NCBI GenBank assembly: GCA_905221605.1
Contig: CAJNDS010000256.1
Coordinates: 55,077-119,076, forward strand
Reading direction: 5' to 3'
Length of the DNA: 64,000 nt
Origin: Symbiodinium natans
Lineage: Eukaryota; Sar; Dinophyceae; Suessiales; Symbiodiniaceae
How positions within the stretch are numbered: the first letter of the stretch is position 1; every line of letters starts with the position of its first letter. The translations under genes were made by a program, and so were the position numbers. The notes under the pieces were generated by a model. It saw only the letters and a program-made list of their open reading frames with translations. It did no database searches and had not been told where the DNA came from. Positions 11,401 to 22,517 of the stretch are shown piece after piece.

Positions 11401-11479
11401 ATGTACCCGCGTTTTGTGCTTGAACTTCCGGAAATTTCCGGAAATCTGGCTTTTTCGGGCTCAGCGTAAAGGACTTCGG

Positions 11480-12720
11480 GAATAGGATTTATCTTTAGGA
11501 TTGAGGAGGCTCTCCTCTACAGGGAATTAAGGAACCCCCTTCTTCAGGGATTAGGGATCACAATTTAGGGAATGAAGTTAAGGAAATAAGGTTTAGGGAG
11601 TAAGATTTGGGGATCCGGCTCTTTAGGATTCAGCACAGAGGACTTGGGGAATAAGATTGGTTTGTAAAATGCAAGGGCTCTCCTCAATAGGACGTAAGGA
11701 TGCCCCTCTGCAGGGCTTAGGGAACAACATTAAGGGAATAAATCTAGGGACCCCGCTCTTCAGGATTTAGTGATAAGGATTTGGGAAATAGGATCCTTAA
11801 ATTCTAAGGAGGAGAGCCCTTAAATCTTGAGAAGGAGAGCCCCTGAATATCTTGAGAAGGAGAGCCCCTGAAGCCTAAAACAAATCCTATTCCCTAATCC
11901 TTCTCGCGAAACAGTAAGAGTGGGACCCAAATCATACTCCCTTAATGTTATTCCCGAGGTTCTATTCCCTGCAGAGGGGCGTCCTTAAATCTTAAAGAGG
12001 AGCATTTTCAAAAAAACCTATCCCCCAAGTCCCTATCCTAAACTAGGATGCATGGATGCCTTTTCTTAGGGCTTCGGGAAAAACATCAAGGAATAAATCT
12101 AGGGAACAAGATATGGGGACCCCGCTCTTTAGGATTTAGTGATAAGGATTTGGGAAATAGGATCCTTAAGTTCCAAGGACCCCTAAATCTTGAAAAGGAG
12201 AGCCCCTGAATCCTAAAAGCAAATCCCATTCCCTAAATAATTTTCGCGAAACCGTAAAAGGTGGATTCTTGTCTCTATCAAATCTTAATCTTAAAGAGCG
12301 GGAACCGTTCGATCTTATTCCCGTATATTTGCTTTCAAATCCTATTCCCGAACCCTGGAAAGGTGTGATCCTATTCAGTAATTCGTTTTTGCTGAGCCCT
12401 GAAGGGTGGCATCCCCAAATCTTCTTCCCCATCTTAATCTCTGAATATCTTTCCCTAAGTCCTATTCCCTAAGCCCAAAGAGGGGTGGTCCGTCCCTAAA
12501 CCCTAAACTTAAGCCTAAATCCGAAAGCAAAAAATGACTTTTATTGCCTCATTCTTTTCATTAAATCTTAAGGAGCGGGACCCCTTAATCTTGTTCCCTT
12601 ATACTCTCAAATCCTATTCCCGAACCCTGAAGAGGGATTCCTTACGTCTTCAAAACAGGTAGCACTCTCTAATTCCTTTTCGCTAAGCCCTAAAGGGTGG
12701 GATCCCGGCTTGTGCACTTA
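11480..12720. repeat. Field of degenerate TAAGGATT / CCTATTCCC repeats
   Basis: About 1.2 kb dominated by variants of GGGATTAGGG, AATAAGATT and AGGACCCC in the first half and by CCTATTCCCTAAA in the second, as if arranged around a centre of inversion. A ~55-base block (GGATTTAGTGATAAGGATTTGGGAAATAGGATCC) is present at 11765-11800 and 12132-12167. No gene is seen. Confidence 0.8.
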
Positions 12721-12785
12721 TTGCAGCGGCCTGGCGCACACGATTGGTTGAAAAAGCACAACTGGGAGCAAGATGATGCCGAGTC

Positions 12786-12968
12786 AAAACAAGATGAGAT
12801 GCATTCAAGTGCATTCAAAACGCATTCAACTTGAATGCCGGCTTGGATTCAAGATTCAAGACTCAAGATGCCCAGGAGAACTTGCCCGGCATCTTGAATC
12901 TCGAATCTTGAATCCAAGCCTGCATTCAAGTTGAATGCGTTTTGAATGCATTTGAATGCATCTCATCT
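12786..12968. repeat. Long near-perfect foldback (~85-bp arms, ~15-base loop)
   Basis: The left arm (about 12786-12872) and right arm (about 12888-12968) are reverse complements with only about five mismatches. The loop is CAGGAGAACTTGCCC. Each arm is built from GCATTCAA and CAAGATTCAAGA-like pieces. It may be a foldback/MITE-type element or a hairpin RNA source. No clear target-site duplication was found by eye. Confidence 0.9.
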
Positions 12969-12981
12969 TATTTCATCTTGT

Positions 12982-13175
12982 ACAGGAGCGAAACTTACGT
13001 GCTTATGTATAGTAAATAAAGTATATTTCGGCCTCGTCTGCTTATATACGTATTACAGAGTTTCAGGCACTCACCCCGATCCTTCAGGAGCGAAACTTAC
13101 GACGTGCTTATGTATACCAAGTAAAGTATATTTCGGGTGCATATATAAAGTATATTTCGGCCTCGTCTGCTTCCA
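12982..13175. repeat. Direct repeat of GGAGCGAAACTTACG...AAGTATATTTCGG
   Basis: Two copies of a ~60-base block (AGGAGCGAAACTTACG, GTGCTTATGTATA, AAAGTATATTTCGGCCTCGTCTGCTT) start near 12984 and 13087. The second contains an extra AAAGTATATTTCGG unit. Confidence 0.85.
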
Positions 13176-13216
13176 CACGTTTCTGCAGAAGCTGAGATTC
13201 TGGAAAAAGGCGTGGG

Positions 13217-13290
13217 TGCATGGGGGGGGGGGGGGGTACCATACATATATATGTATATATATATATATATAATGTGTATGTATATGTATG
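13217..13290. repeat. Poly-G run with adjacent TA/TG microsatellite
   Basis: About 16 G followed by TACCATACATATATATGTATATATATAT. The upstream TTTCTGCAGAAGC piece resembles the end of repeat A. Confidence 0.85.
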
Positions 13291-15052
13291 TATATCCGCA
13301 ATGTGGTTAGCCCTTCGCTAACATGTATGGACGGTCTGCATGAGTCATCCTCTCTCTCTCTCTCTCTTTGTGTGCCTCTTTCTGCACCCGCAAAGTCTGG
13401 TTGTGGCTTTGAGAGGTTGTGGCGCGCCTTCAGCATGCTGCGCCGCCTGGAGGCCCCCAAAGCCTTCGGCTGACGTAGTTCGTCTTCGATTCCGAAGTTC
13501 CGAAGGCCAACCTGAAGTCTTCGGTGGTGTCCTCCGTGGTGGCGCTCGTGCAGCGCAGGCCTTAGCCGTGAAAAGTGGAGGAACCTCCCGCATCTTCCGT
13601 GTCCTTCGACCTCACATGACCTGCTCAGGTTGTTCATGTTGCCAGTCGTCTTCTCACATATCTCGGTGCCATTCCCAGGATCCACTGGCATCTGACCCCA
13701 TCGCCAGAACTGGGATGTGCTGAAGCATCGGAAAATCAGGGACCCGCTCTAACACGGAGGCCTGTGCTTTGTGGTCCCTGGGTCGGAGCAACCTCGCCGT
13801 GTGCTCAGTCGGGCAGAGTCTCCGAACCTTATACGCGGAGCCCGTCTAGTAACTCAACGAGAAAAGTGATGAGCAAGTCTTCTTTCTTCAGTTACATCAA
13901 CTCAACAGGCCCGGACGATTCCAGAGTATGGCAATCTGCTACGTCAGATGGTCAATACCACCGCGTTTTCGATCTGCGCAACAAAGCAAGCAACTCAAGC
14001 GAGTAAGACTCTGGACATCACGTTATTTTGTGAGTGCCGATGGCAGAGTGGCCAGCTCATTAGCTGCGCTTGCCGGTTCCAGGAGTAGGTCGCCGACTAC
14101 CTTGGAATAAAATATAATATGCAGAGTACCGAGAATACCTTTAAACATGTCAGAGGACCTCAGAGGAATTCAGAGGACCTCAGGACGTTTTCGACCTTTG
14201 GTGAGGTGTTGACTGGCTCTTACCTGAAGGGGGCCCGGTCCTGCTTGCTTTCCACTCGGGCCTCTTCACCGCGGCGCGCGTGCACAATTCACAGGTTTTT
14301 TTTGCATAGCTCCGGTCGACGGTGCCATGAGAGATGGACAAAGTATGACAAAATCAATTTTGGGGGGTTTGCCGGGGGGTTGCCCTCTCGGTACGACACA
14401 CGGTTGCACTCCCACAGAAGCAACCTTTGCCTCTCGCTTGGAAGAGCTGCGCGACTGTGGGACCGAGGGGGGCGCTGGAGAGGCTTCTGTCATCTTCTTT
14501 CTACAGCTTCAAGATGCTTCAAGTTCTGAGAAGTTTTGAGAAGTTATCATTCCCTTTTGGGGACCCTGTTGTAGCACACCAAATGTCGAAGTGGCAAAAC
14601 AGGCAAGCAAGGACAAGTGGGTTTGGGTGGTGAAAGAAGGCGGAAGACATTGAAGACATGCAGGATAGCAGGGGGCAAACGGGAAGGAAGGCAAGGCGGA
14701 GGGAGGGTCAGCCAGGGTGGGCGTGCGGTGGGTGGGAAAGGCGCCCCTATAATAAGCCCCGAAGACCCCTGGTCCCGCTGCACCGTCCGCTCCCACACAC
14801 CTGTTGGCTAGGGGGGGAGGGGGGGGGGGTACACAATGGTACACATCCCGACACATTCCAGCCAAACAAGTGCCCCAGGGGATAAGAGGGCCCAAGGCCT
14901 CGGAGCGGATTGCACACTCGATCCCGCAACTTGAGGAGGCGGACGCGACATCTTCAAGTTGGATCAAGGTGCACCTTTGTTCTGTACTCGAAGTGTGCAC
15001 AGCCTTTTTTTTTTTGATGTGTTTTTTCAACATCTTCCCGTCCCACTTTCAG
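13291..15052. other. No recognisable gene
   Basis: Contains a (CT)n run at 13350-13370 and a T run at 15006-15016. Open frames occur on both strands, but none shows a domain I know. It may hold introns or further exons upstream of the channel-like exons. Confidence 0.45.
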
Positions 15053-15210
15053 CTGGGCCTGGACATCTCCAACGACCCGGGGGCTTTGCAGGTGCAGCCT
15101 TCGTGCAACTTCACCAGAAGAGGGGGCCCAACGGGCACGACATACGGCTTTTGCAGGCAGTGCCTGTCGGAGAACGCTACATGACAGCCCTGTATTTTGC
15201 CATCACCGAG
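15053..15210 (+). CDS. Exon-like segment: K+ channel pore helix
   Basis: After an acceptor-like TTTCAG at 15047-15052, the frame ending VGERYMTALYFAIT (about 15163-15204) matches the pore helix before the selectivity filter in voltage- or nucleotide-gated K+ channels (KCNH/CNG/HCN type). A short interval (about 70-75 bases) separates it from the filter exon at 15281. The donor is unclear: no clean GT follows ATCACC. Dinoflagellates often use GC or GA donors, which would fit. The membrane helices S1-S5 that should lie upstream were not found. It could be a live gene with distant exons or a relic. Confidence 0.45.
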
Positions 15211-15280
15211 GGGGACTCAATTGTGAGCGTAATGTGCAGAAAGACAGTTGTGACAGTTCATTCCGTGCATGGCTTGAGAG

Positions 15281-15385
15281 GTCATGTCAACAGTGGGCTT
15301 GGGCGACATCAACATGAACCTGTCGAACGAGCGGGCGCTGCTGTGCATTATCATGCGCCTCGGTGCCACAATTGGAGTCTGTAGG
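15281..15385 (+). CDS. Exon-like segment: K+ channel selectivity filter and start of S6
   Basis: Directly after an AG acceptor (15279-15280), the frame reads VMSTVGLGDINMNLSNER followed by the hydrophobic LLCIIMRLGATIGV. STVGLGD corresponds to the K+ channel signature TVGYGD with Leu for Tyr, and the NERALLCII part fits the link into S6 of CNG/KCNH-type channels. Joined to the preceding segment it would give ALYFAIT-VMSTVGLGD, the expected order. S6 appears cut short at about 15378. Function as a K+-selective pore is inferred from this motif only. Confidence 0.5.
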
Positions 15386-16135
15386 GCAGGGCATGCCTAA
15401 AGGGCATATGCAATGGGGCTTCACGCGGCTTTCAAGCCTCGCCGCAAGTTGTCAGGGCAACCACGAGCCTGGTCGTCGGCGTGGCCGTGAATGGTGTGGC
15501 TCAGAAACTGGACTCTGAAATGGATTAATGGATTCCGAAGAAAAGCCCATGTGGTGCATGCAGCTCCCGAGCCTGGTCTCGCCCGGAAATCCCCACAAAA
15601 ACTCACAAACCCCCAAATCCCCACAAGATCCACATCTCGCCTAGAACAAAACCCACAAATCCCAAAAAAATCCGAAAGGGGCAAAAAGGACGTGGCCCCA
15701 CGTGGTGCAGCCATCTCGCCCCCAGATTCCTACAAAAACTGTAGAAATCTCTGGGAATATGATTCTGAGTCTCGCCTCGACATCCCCACAAAAAAAACCC
15801 GTGAGTGGTGTGGCCACGCTCATTTCTGAGTTCGTGAGTTCTTTGGTAACGTGCATCCCGAGTGGAATTTAAAAAACGAACCGCGCAAAAGAGCCGCGCA
15901 AAAGCAGTACGCTGAGCAGCTGAGTAGTCGCACACGTCTATGGTCTAGTTAGTCTAGTTACTGTGCAGAGTTGGACACAACTTTTCACAGATTGGAACTA
16001 CAAAACGGACACAGAAAGTAAAGAAGAGGTGCCTATGGTGAGCCGAAGGTGGAAAGCAACACAATGCAACACACAATGCAACACATAATGAAACACACAA
16101 TGCAACACAATCAACACACATCAACACACACACAC

Positions 16136-16275
16136 ATGATGCTGAGGATCGTGTCGAAGCTGAGTGAGAGGACCGCGGTGGCCAACGAGCAGCTGGCCAA
16201 GGTGGGCCGCTTCCTCCGCGTCTACGCCGTCCCCGACCACCTCCAGTCCCGGGCTGCGGCCTCGCAGTTCACGAA
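16136..16275 (+). CDS. Exon-like segment: channel C-linker
   Basis: The frame MMLRIVSKLSERTAVANE followed by QLAKVGRFLRVYAVPDHLQSR (about 16136-16250) resembles the C-linker after S6 in KCNH/CNG channels, where a helix is followed by a Y.VP..L..R motif. It lies 0.75 kb downstream of the filter exon on the same strand, as expected. The upstream side is CA-rich simple sequence (ACACAC), so the acceptor is unclear. The downstream border is lost in TTTTTCAGGCG. Confidence 0.4.
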
Positions 16276-16553
16276 GCGATTTTTCAGGCGATTCTAAAGT
16301 GTTACGGTCAGATACGGTCAGTTTCCCTGCAGAGTCTCTCAAAAACTCTCTCTCTCTCTCTCTCAAGCTCTCTCTCAAACTCTCTCTCTCTCCCTGGGCT
16401 TGTTTCATGCGCCTCGGCAGCGGGGCTTGCCCAGCGAGGGGGGGGGCGGCAGCGTGCGCAGCGTGCGCGGCGTGCGCAGCGTGCGCAGCGGTTCCAGGAG
16501 AAGGGGGGGTGTCCCAGGGCGGTTCCCTTTCGGGAAAGGGAGTGCACTCTCAG

Positions 16554-16613
16554 GTCCACAACTACCTGCTGCAGTTCTTCGAGAACCAGGAGAGAGCAAC
16601 CCAAGTTAACAAG
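16554..16613 (+). CDS. Exon-like 60-base segment with clean splice borders
   Basis: CTCTCAG precedes and GTTTGTG follows an open 20-codon segment, VHNYLLQFFENQERATQVNK. Length is a multiple of 3. Position and character (amphipathic, after the C-linker) fit the next exon of the channel-like gene, but I have no independent proof. Possible continuation at 16770-16830 (KEREETKSMLMRWLKKSV). Confidence 0.35.
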
Positions 16614-16653
16614 GTTTGTGTCACCAATTTTGATTCTCAATTTTCGCCCTCTT

Positions 16654-16757
16654 AGCAGTCTTCGCAGAGTCTTCGCAGAGTCTTCGGAGAGTCTTCGCAG
16701 AGTCTTCGCAGAGTCTTCGCAGAGTCTTCGCAGAGTCTTCGCAGAGTCTTCGCAGTC
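16654..16757. repeat. 11-bp minisatellite TCTTCGCAGAG
   Basis: About nine units with one C-to-G change. A (CT)n run lies upstream (16338-16395) and GAGTTGTC is repeated four times at 16835-16864. Confidence 0.95.
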
Positions 16758-16864
16758 TCAGCGTGCAAGGAGAGAGAGGAGACCAAGTCCATGCTGATGC
16801 GTTGGCTCAAGAAGTCCGTGACCTTAGCATCCGAGTTGTCGAGTTGTCGAGTTGTCGAGTTGTC

Positions 16865-19800
16865 TCCAAGAGTTGAGTTGACGAAAGTGTTTGGAGCCCT
16901 GTTCTTCGGCCTGAGCCTTGGGTCGGGAAGGATGTCACGGCTTCAGCCGATTTGGGGGGGGCAGCGACACGGCCAGCAGAATCTCGCTTTTGGTCCAATG
17001 GATTGCGGCGGTGGAACGAATTGCCAACTCACAAGCTGGGTTTTTTCCTCCCCTGGCAGTGATGCGACTGTGGAAGTCAGGCCAGGCCATCAGGCCTGCC
17101 AAGATTGAAACATGAAGCGAAGAAATGGTGACCTATCCAAGGAAACATGTTGGGTCAAGAGGGTCAGTGGCAGCCGTGTTGGAACTGCCGCGCCAAACGC
17201 TGCTGAAGTTACACCGCGTGCGGCTGTGAACAACATGTTTGTACACTTCTTTCGACGCAGCAGTGCGGGTGTGTACGTCCGGCAAGCTCACGCGACTCGC
17301 AAGTCATTGGCAAGTTAAGGCCGGCCACACAAGTTCACCAGCTCCAGCGCAGTGTCAGGCGTGACAGGCGTACCTGAGACCTCAGTCGAGATTGTTGGGC
17401 CACCCAAGCCTATAGTAGTGGGGAGTTGATTCTGGGCGTAGGGATGTTGCTTAAGTGTATGCGCCGGTTGGCAGGGAGCCCAGAGTACCGAGGAGTGTTT
17501 CACCAACCCGCTCTACGACAGCAAGGAAGGCTGGGAAGAGGATCCGCCTAGTCCGAATAGTCTTCTCGGGAGAAGCGTAACGTTTGAGTTTGCCGGCGCA
17601 AGAGCAGAAGGCAAGGACAAACGTCGCAGCCTCCCAGGGCCACGGAGCAGCCACAGCCTCCCGCAAGGCTCCACGGCAACGACCTGAGGGCTCTTTTGCC
17701 ACAGGGAGCCAAATCCCGATTTGGCTCCTGTCGGGCAAGGACCGGGAGCACAAAGAGGGTGCTCCTCAGTGAACGCGGGCATAGCGAAGTTTCGCCGTGC
17801 CGCACCTACGGGAGTGCACTGTGGGCCGCTCTCCACGATGCAGGCATTTCAAGAAATATGGGCGCTCTGGGCATCGGATGCCTTCCACACATACATCTGG
17901 GGGGCTAAGAAATCGGCCCAGGGCGTATCGCAAGCAAAGGCGAGCACAGATTTGCCGCCAGTGTAATAACGAAAAAAGTCCGAGGCTGGTTTCGGGTAGT
18001 GTTTTTGCCGTCGGTTTCGGTGATCTCCTCAAGGGATCGGACATACAGTACTGGGAAGGGGGGCTACGCTGAGCACAGGTAGTGTAGTAGGTCCATGCTC
18101 GTGCGCTGTCTCCGGGTGCTCTCATGGTTGGCCCCTACGCCACTTAGAAAGTGCGTCCGTGTGCTTGTTGTGGAGGGCGATTGTTGCCTCTTGTCCCTTG
18201 CGTTGTGATCCTTTCTTTGGTCCAAGGTCGGAGGTGTTGCGTGTCAATGTGAACATGGCCCTGACGGGAACGTGTTTGGCCACGCACCACCTGCTTCAGT
18301 TGGCGCGAGGCTCAGGGAATTAACAGAGTTGTAGCAGCCAGTTCACGTGCTTGACATCAGTATGTGTTTCCTCCCACTTGATGGCCAGGTGTGCAACGTC
18401 ACATTTTGCCCAGACGCGAATATGTCCTGCACAGGCTGATGCGGAAATTCTTGCAAGGCGAAGGAAGAAGGGATATCCTGGTTGCCGGCAGGGAGATTTT
18501 TGCTGCGCGGGCAGCGAGTTCGGACGCCCTCACCCCAATACTCTTACTGCCCCGCGCAGCAGCCGATTTTTTGTCCATAGCACACAGACCACAAAGCAAA
18601 CCCACTGTCCCTGAAACTTAGCCAAGAACAGAACTGCTAGGCAGTCTGCAGCATAAAGGCAGAGGGCTGCCAAAAGGCACTGTTAAGGGTGCGGAATATA
18701 CCTACGAAACGGTCACGATGTTGGAAGTGCACAATGCAAAGCGTAGGTGCGCGGCGCTGTTGTAAGCTCTTCCAGTACGCGTTCAGGCTCCATTCAGAGC
18801 CGGCGTGTTCTCGCCAGCCTCGTCCATTGAGCATGAAATTCACCATGCAGTTGTGTGGTTGAACATTCGGGGCGACGCCTGGCTCTTACGAAAGCTCGCC
18901 CCCCTCCGTATCCTCGCCTAGTCGATAGCCCCTGCTGCGCCCTTGCAGAGCACTCGCCACCCTGCCCGGCTTGTGCTCCCAAACTTTCGAAACTTGGGAA
19001 GTCCCCCGGAATGTTTGCCTCCGAAGCATGTTCGCCGATCGAATAGTCGCCCTGCCAAGAGCTCAATGCTAAGTCTGCAATCGCTCAGGTTCAGGGCTTG
19101 TATAGAAACTTGCCTGCAACAGACACATCCTCAGGTCCGATCTCATCTGCGTGCTGGATTCGTTCATCACAGACTCTCAGAAGCTCCCCCCAAAAGTCCT
19201 TGTCTGCAATCTTCTCATCGAAGCATTCTGGGCGGCATTCTCAAAAAATCTCGAGAGTCATCGGCGGACCCTGGAGCAGCAAACTACCCAAGTTGGAGAT
19301 CCAGGCCTGGCGACATGCAGCTGCTCCTGGGGTTGTTCGCATTGTCGCCTCATGGTGAAGCCCATATGGTTTACATGCTTGTGGGATCTCTGTGTTTCGC
19401 AAGAGTTCATGCGATGTCACATTGACATCCCTCTACATTGGCCGCTTCGGTTGCAACACCGTCTGCTGCCGCTCATTGCCACTCATGTCCCTGCCAACCG
19501 AGTGCACCTTTTTCCCTCAAAGGGGTCGGCATGTTCAATGATTCAAGTCCCTACTACGCCCAACGCATGGCGAGCTTGAGCGAACAATGATCACAAACGC
19601 CGGCCTCCGCACGAGGAAGTTCTGAGGGTCTACTCCGCCGAGTAGGCTGCTACGAACTAGCCGTTCGGACCGTAAGGCGAGCGCACGCACCGTAGCCCCT
19701 CTGTGCCCCTCTGTGCCCCTCTGTGCCATCGCGTGTTGCAAAAAAGCAAGCTCAGAGGCCTCAACAGAACATTCCCCGAAGTCGGTGGCTTCAGGTTCCA

Positions 19801-21690
19801 AGAGAGATCCTGGTCAACGCTGTTGCCTGAGCGCTGAAACCGGAGAGCATGATGCAGCCATGTTGCCCCCTTTGCAGTGCCAAGATCTGCGACATCTGCG
19901 ACATGGAGTTCCATCCACCCGGTCCCGCAAGATGATTAGCATGGGGGGGGGGGCATGCCGAGGGGGCAATGGAGAATACTGTGGACTTGCGTCTGCTCAT
20001 GTCTGCTCAGAGTCTGCTCAGAGTCTGCTCAGAGTCTGGTCAGAGTCTGGTCCCTGCAGCACGTCTGGTGCAGGGCAAGAGCTCATCCTGGCGGGCGCTG
20101 AAGTGAAGAGCTGCAAGCAGGTTGCAAGAAGTTTTCCTCACTGCCCGCCCTTCTTGTCACCAGCAGAAAGATGAGGGGCAACACGTTGGCATGTTTTGCA
20201 GGCAAAGAAGAAAGGGGCTGGGGACTGGGGAGTTGGCTTGTGCGATGCCCCCCCCGAGGCTTCTACATCCGCCGCGGACTGGTTCAGATGCGCGCGGCCC
20301 TCTGGGGGGACTTGATTGAGCCACCAACAATGTGGGGCCACAACAATGGGGGGGCTCTATTCAGATGGGAGTCGTCTCAGATGTCTGTCTCTCAGATGTT
20401 TTCCTCTCAGATGTTCCGTCGTCCCAGGAACGGGGGAGTCCTCCAGGCAGGAGAGGGGTCCCCGGCGTGTGAGCAGCAAAGGGGGGGGGGCATCTGTAGA
20501 TATGGTAAAAAGAGACAGTTTTTTTAAGGGGGTGTTTTTCTAAGGAACTCTCGCAGATGCTTGTGTGTGCTTCGAGAAATTTGAGAGGGCCATGACGGCG
20601 AAGTCGCTGCCATTCCCAGGAGCGAGATGCTTTTGTTTTTTTTGCTTGTCCTGTGACCCTGGCTTGGGTTTCTGCACGCAGGATCAGGAGACGAGATGGA
20701 GGACCATCTTGCTTCAACTGCTCTTGAAGAGTTTGAGAGGTTTCAGAGAGGTGTGCGCGTGTGCGCGTGTGCGCGTGTGCGCGTGTGCGCGTGTGCGCGT
20801 TGAGGACATGGACGTGGCTCCCTTGGGGGAGGGGAAGGCAATGGAGGGGCGGAGGATGGCCGAAGCGTATGAGAGATGAAAACAGAACGGCATGCAAGTG
20901 CAACTGTCCTTGGATTTGCTGTGCTAAGGAGATCCAGAAGGAGATCGAGGTGAGAGATGGAGCAAAAGGGACAGAGAGAAAGAGAGAAAGAGAGAAAGAG
21001 AGAGGGACATAGAGGGACAGAGAGTGCGGGCACTCCCGGGTGACTGGGTTGTGTTTGGCGGAGGGACAATTGTGGCATGTCTTTACGGCCTTCAGCGTTC
21101 CGGGGAGGCCGTGGAAGCCGCCAGGCACGCGCATTGCCAACTCGCGGTTCCGAGACTTCTAAGATAGAAGAGTTGTCTCTTCTCTGTTGTTCTCTCTGTG
21201 TGGTCTCTTTTTGGAGCATTCTCTCGCTCTCTTTTTGGAGCATTCTCTATCTTTAGGCTTTGGAAGGTTCTCAGTCTTCTCAGTTGTGCAAGGCCCGATG
21301 AGCAGCTCCATGGCGGCGCCTTCATTGGCCCTTTCTCTCAGTGGACGCGCCCTCTCGCCCTCTCTCCCTCTCTCCCTCTCTCGCTCTCTGTTTTTTTTTT
21401 TGTGACTGAGGCGACGTGCGGCTCTTCCTGGGGAGCAGCCGGCACCGGCCTCGTCAGCCTTCGGGGCCCAATTCGGGTCGAGGCTTCTTGTTTGCGCATC
21501 CCCTCTGTTTACACAATGTTTTTTTCTTCAACGGAACCCTGAATATTGATCTGCCTCAGATTTTGGTGTGGGATTTGATTCTTGTTTTGTGAGTTTTCCG
21601 TTATGCAGCTTTTGCTTTGCCTTGGTTTGCCTTGCCTTGCCTGGCCTTGAATTGCTCGGAACATGTGTTTTTTTGGCTCCTTTTTTTGCT
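16865..21690. other. No recognisable gene; minisatellites
   Basis: Contains a 10-base repeat CCCCTCTGTG (about 19697-19726), an 11-base repeat GTCTGCTCAGA (19995-20050), an 8-base GTGTGCGC run (20752-20800), a GA run (about 20980-21005) and a CT run (21355-21395). Many frames are open by chance in this GC-balanced DNA. A few AG- and GT-bounded pieces (for example about 20570-20620 and 20680-20745) could be short exons, but I cannot name them. Confidence 0.5.
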
Positions 21691-21960
21691 CGGCCAGCTG
21701 CGTCCGGAACAAAAAAAACACGCGCCCCTGGACGAGATGATAAGAGCTTTTCTTATCAACCTCGAAACGAACAGGAATCCTACTGAAATTCATAGGAATC
21801 CTGTTAAATTAATAGGAATCCTATTGAAATGAATCAATAAACATCCTATTCACTTTAACAGGAAACGTACTAAGATTTATAGGAATTCTCTCAAGACAGC
21901 AAGAACCCTACTAAGTTTAAGAGGCATCCTAATGAAATTAGCAAGAATCCTACGAGAAGC
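21691..21960 (+). repeat. Direct repeat, left copy (possible LTR remnant)
   Basis: CGGCCAGCTGCGTCCGGAAC, then CGCGCCCCTGGACGAGAT, then ATAAGAG is followed by several ATAGGAATCCTATTGAAAT-like units and CACTTTAACAGGAAACGTAC. The same order recurs at 25540-25745 in the same orientation, with a copia-like coding remnant between. The copies are well diverged. A further piece of the family is at 26350-26540, so it may be a dispersed repeat, not an LTR. Confidence 0.55.
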
Positions 21961-22517
21961 GTTGTTTTTGTGAAAGTAGTGTACGTATTGGGTTTCCCGT
22001 AAGATTTCGCAACGCCAGCAAGGCATGTGTGATCATTGCGGCATCGGGCTCAGATGGGCCCTCTTGAGCGAAGTACTTGAAAACGCCATTGCTTGCGCTT
22101 CGTGCTGCTGTGACGGTGTTTGATCAGTTGGCGCCGTTCTCTGCCGAGACCTGAAGATGCAGAATGTGTCCGACTTCCTTCGAGATGTTCTTCCTTCAGG
22201 TCCATCGATGAATCCCCCGACCTTGACGAGTTCCGGCCCTAGGCTGTTTCCTGAAGGGAACCGCTGATGCTGCGGCGACCTCTTCAAGGACAACGACTGG
22301 GCCCTGCCTTGTGGCGATGTGCTAAGTGCTAGCAGAGACTCCTACCAGACCAAAGAGACAGACCAGTCAGGGCACCGGCGGATCCACAAGGTGAAAGTTC
22401 CTCGGTTGGCGCCAGCGACGAGCCAGACGGCAAGCACATGCAGCTGGCGACGACCTTCCTTGAAGGCACCTCTTCAAGGGAGCAGGCGCCGACGCCCGTG
22501 ATTGACCCAGAGGCCGA

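Noticed and set aside
16654-16757. CRISPR-like array
   Set aside because: Units of 11 bases are directly adjacent without unique spacers, and the organism is eukaryotic; it is a minisatellite.
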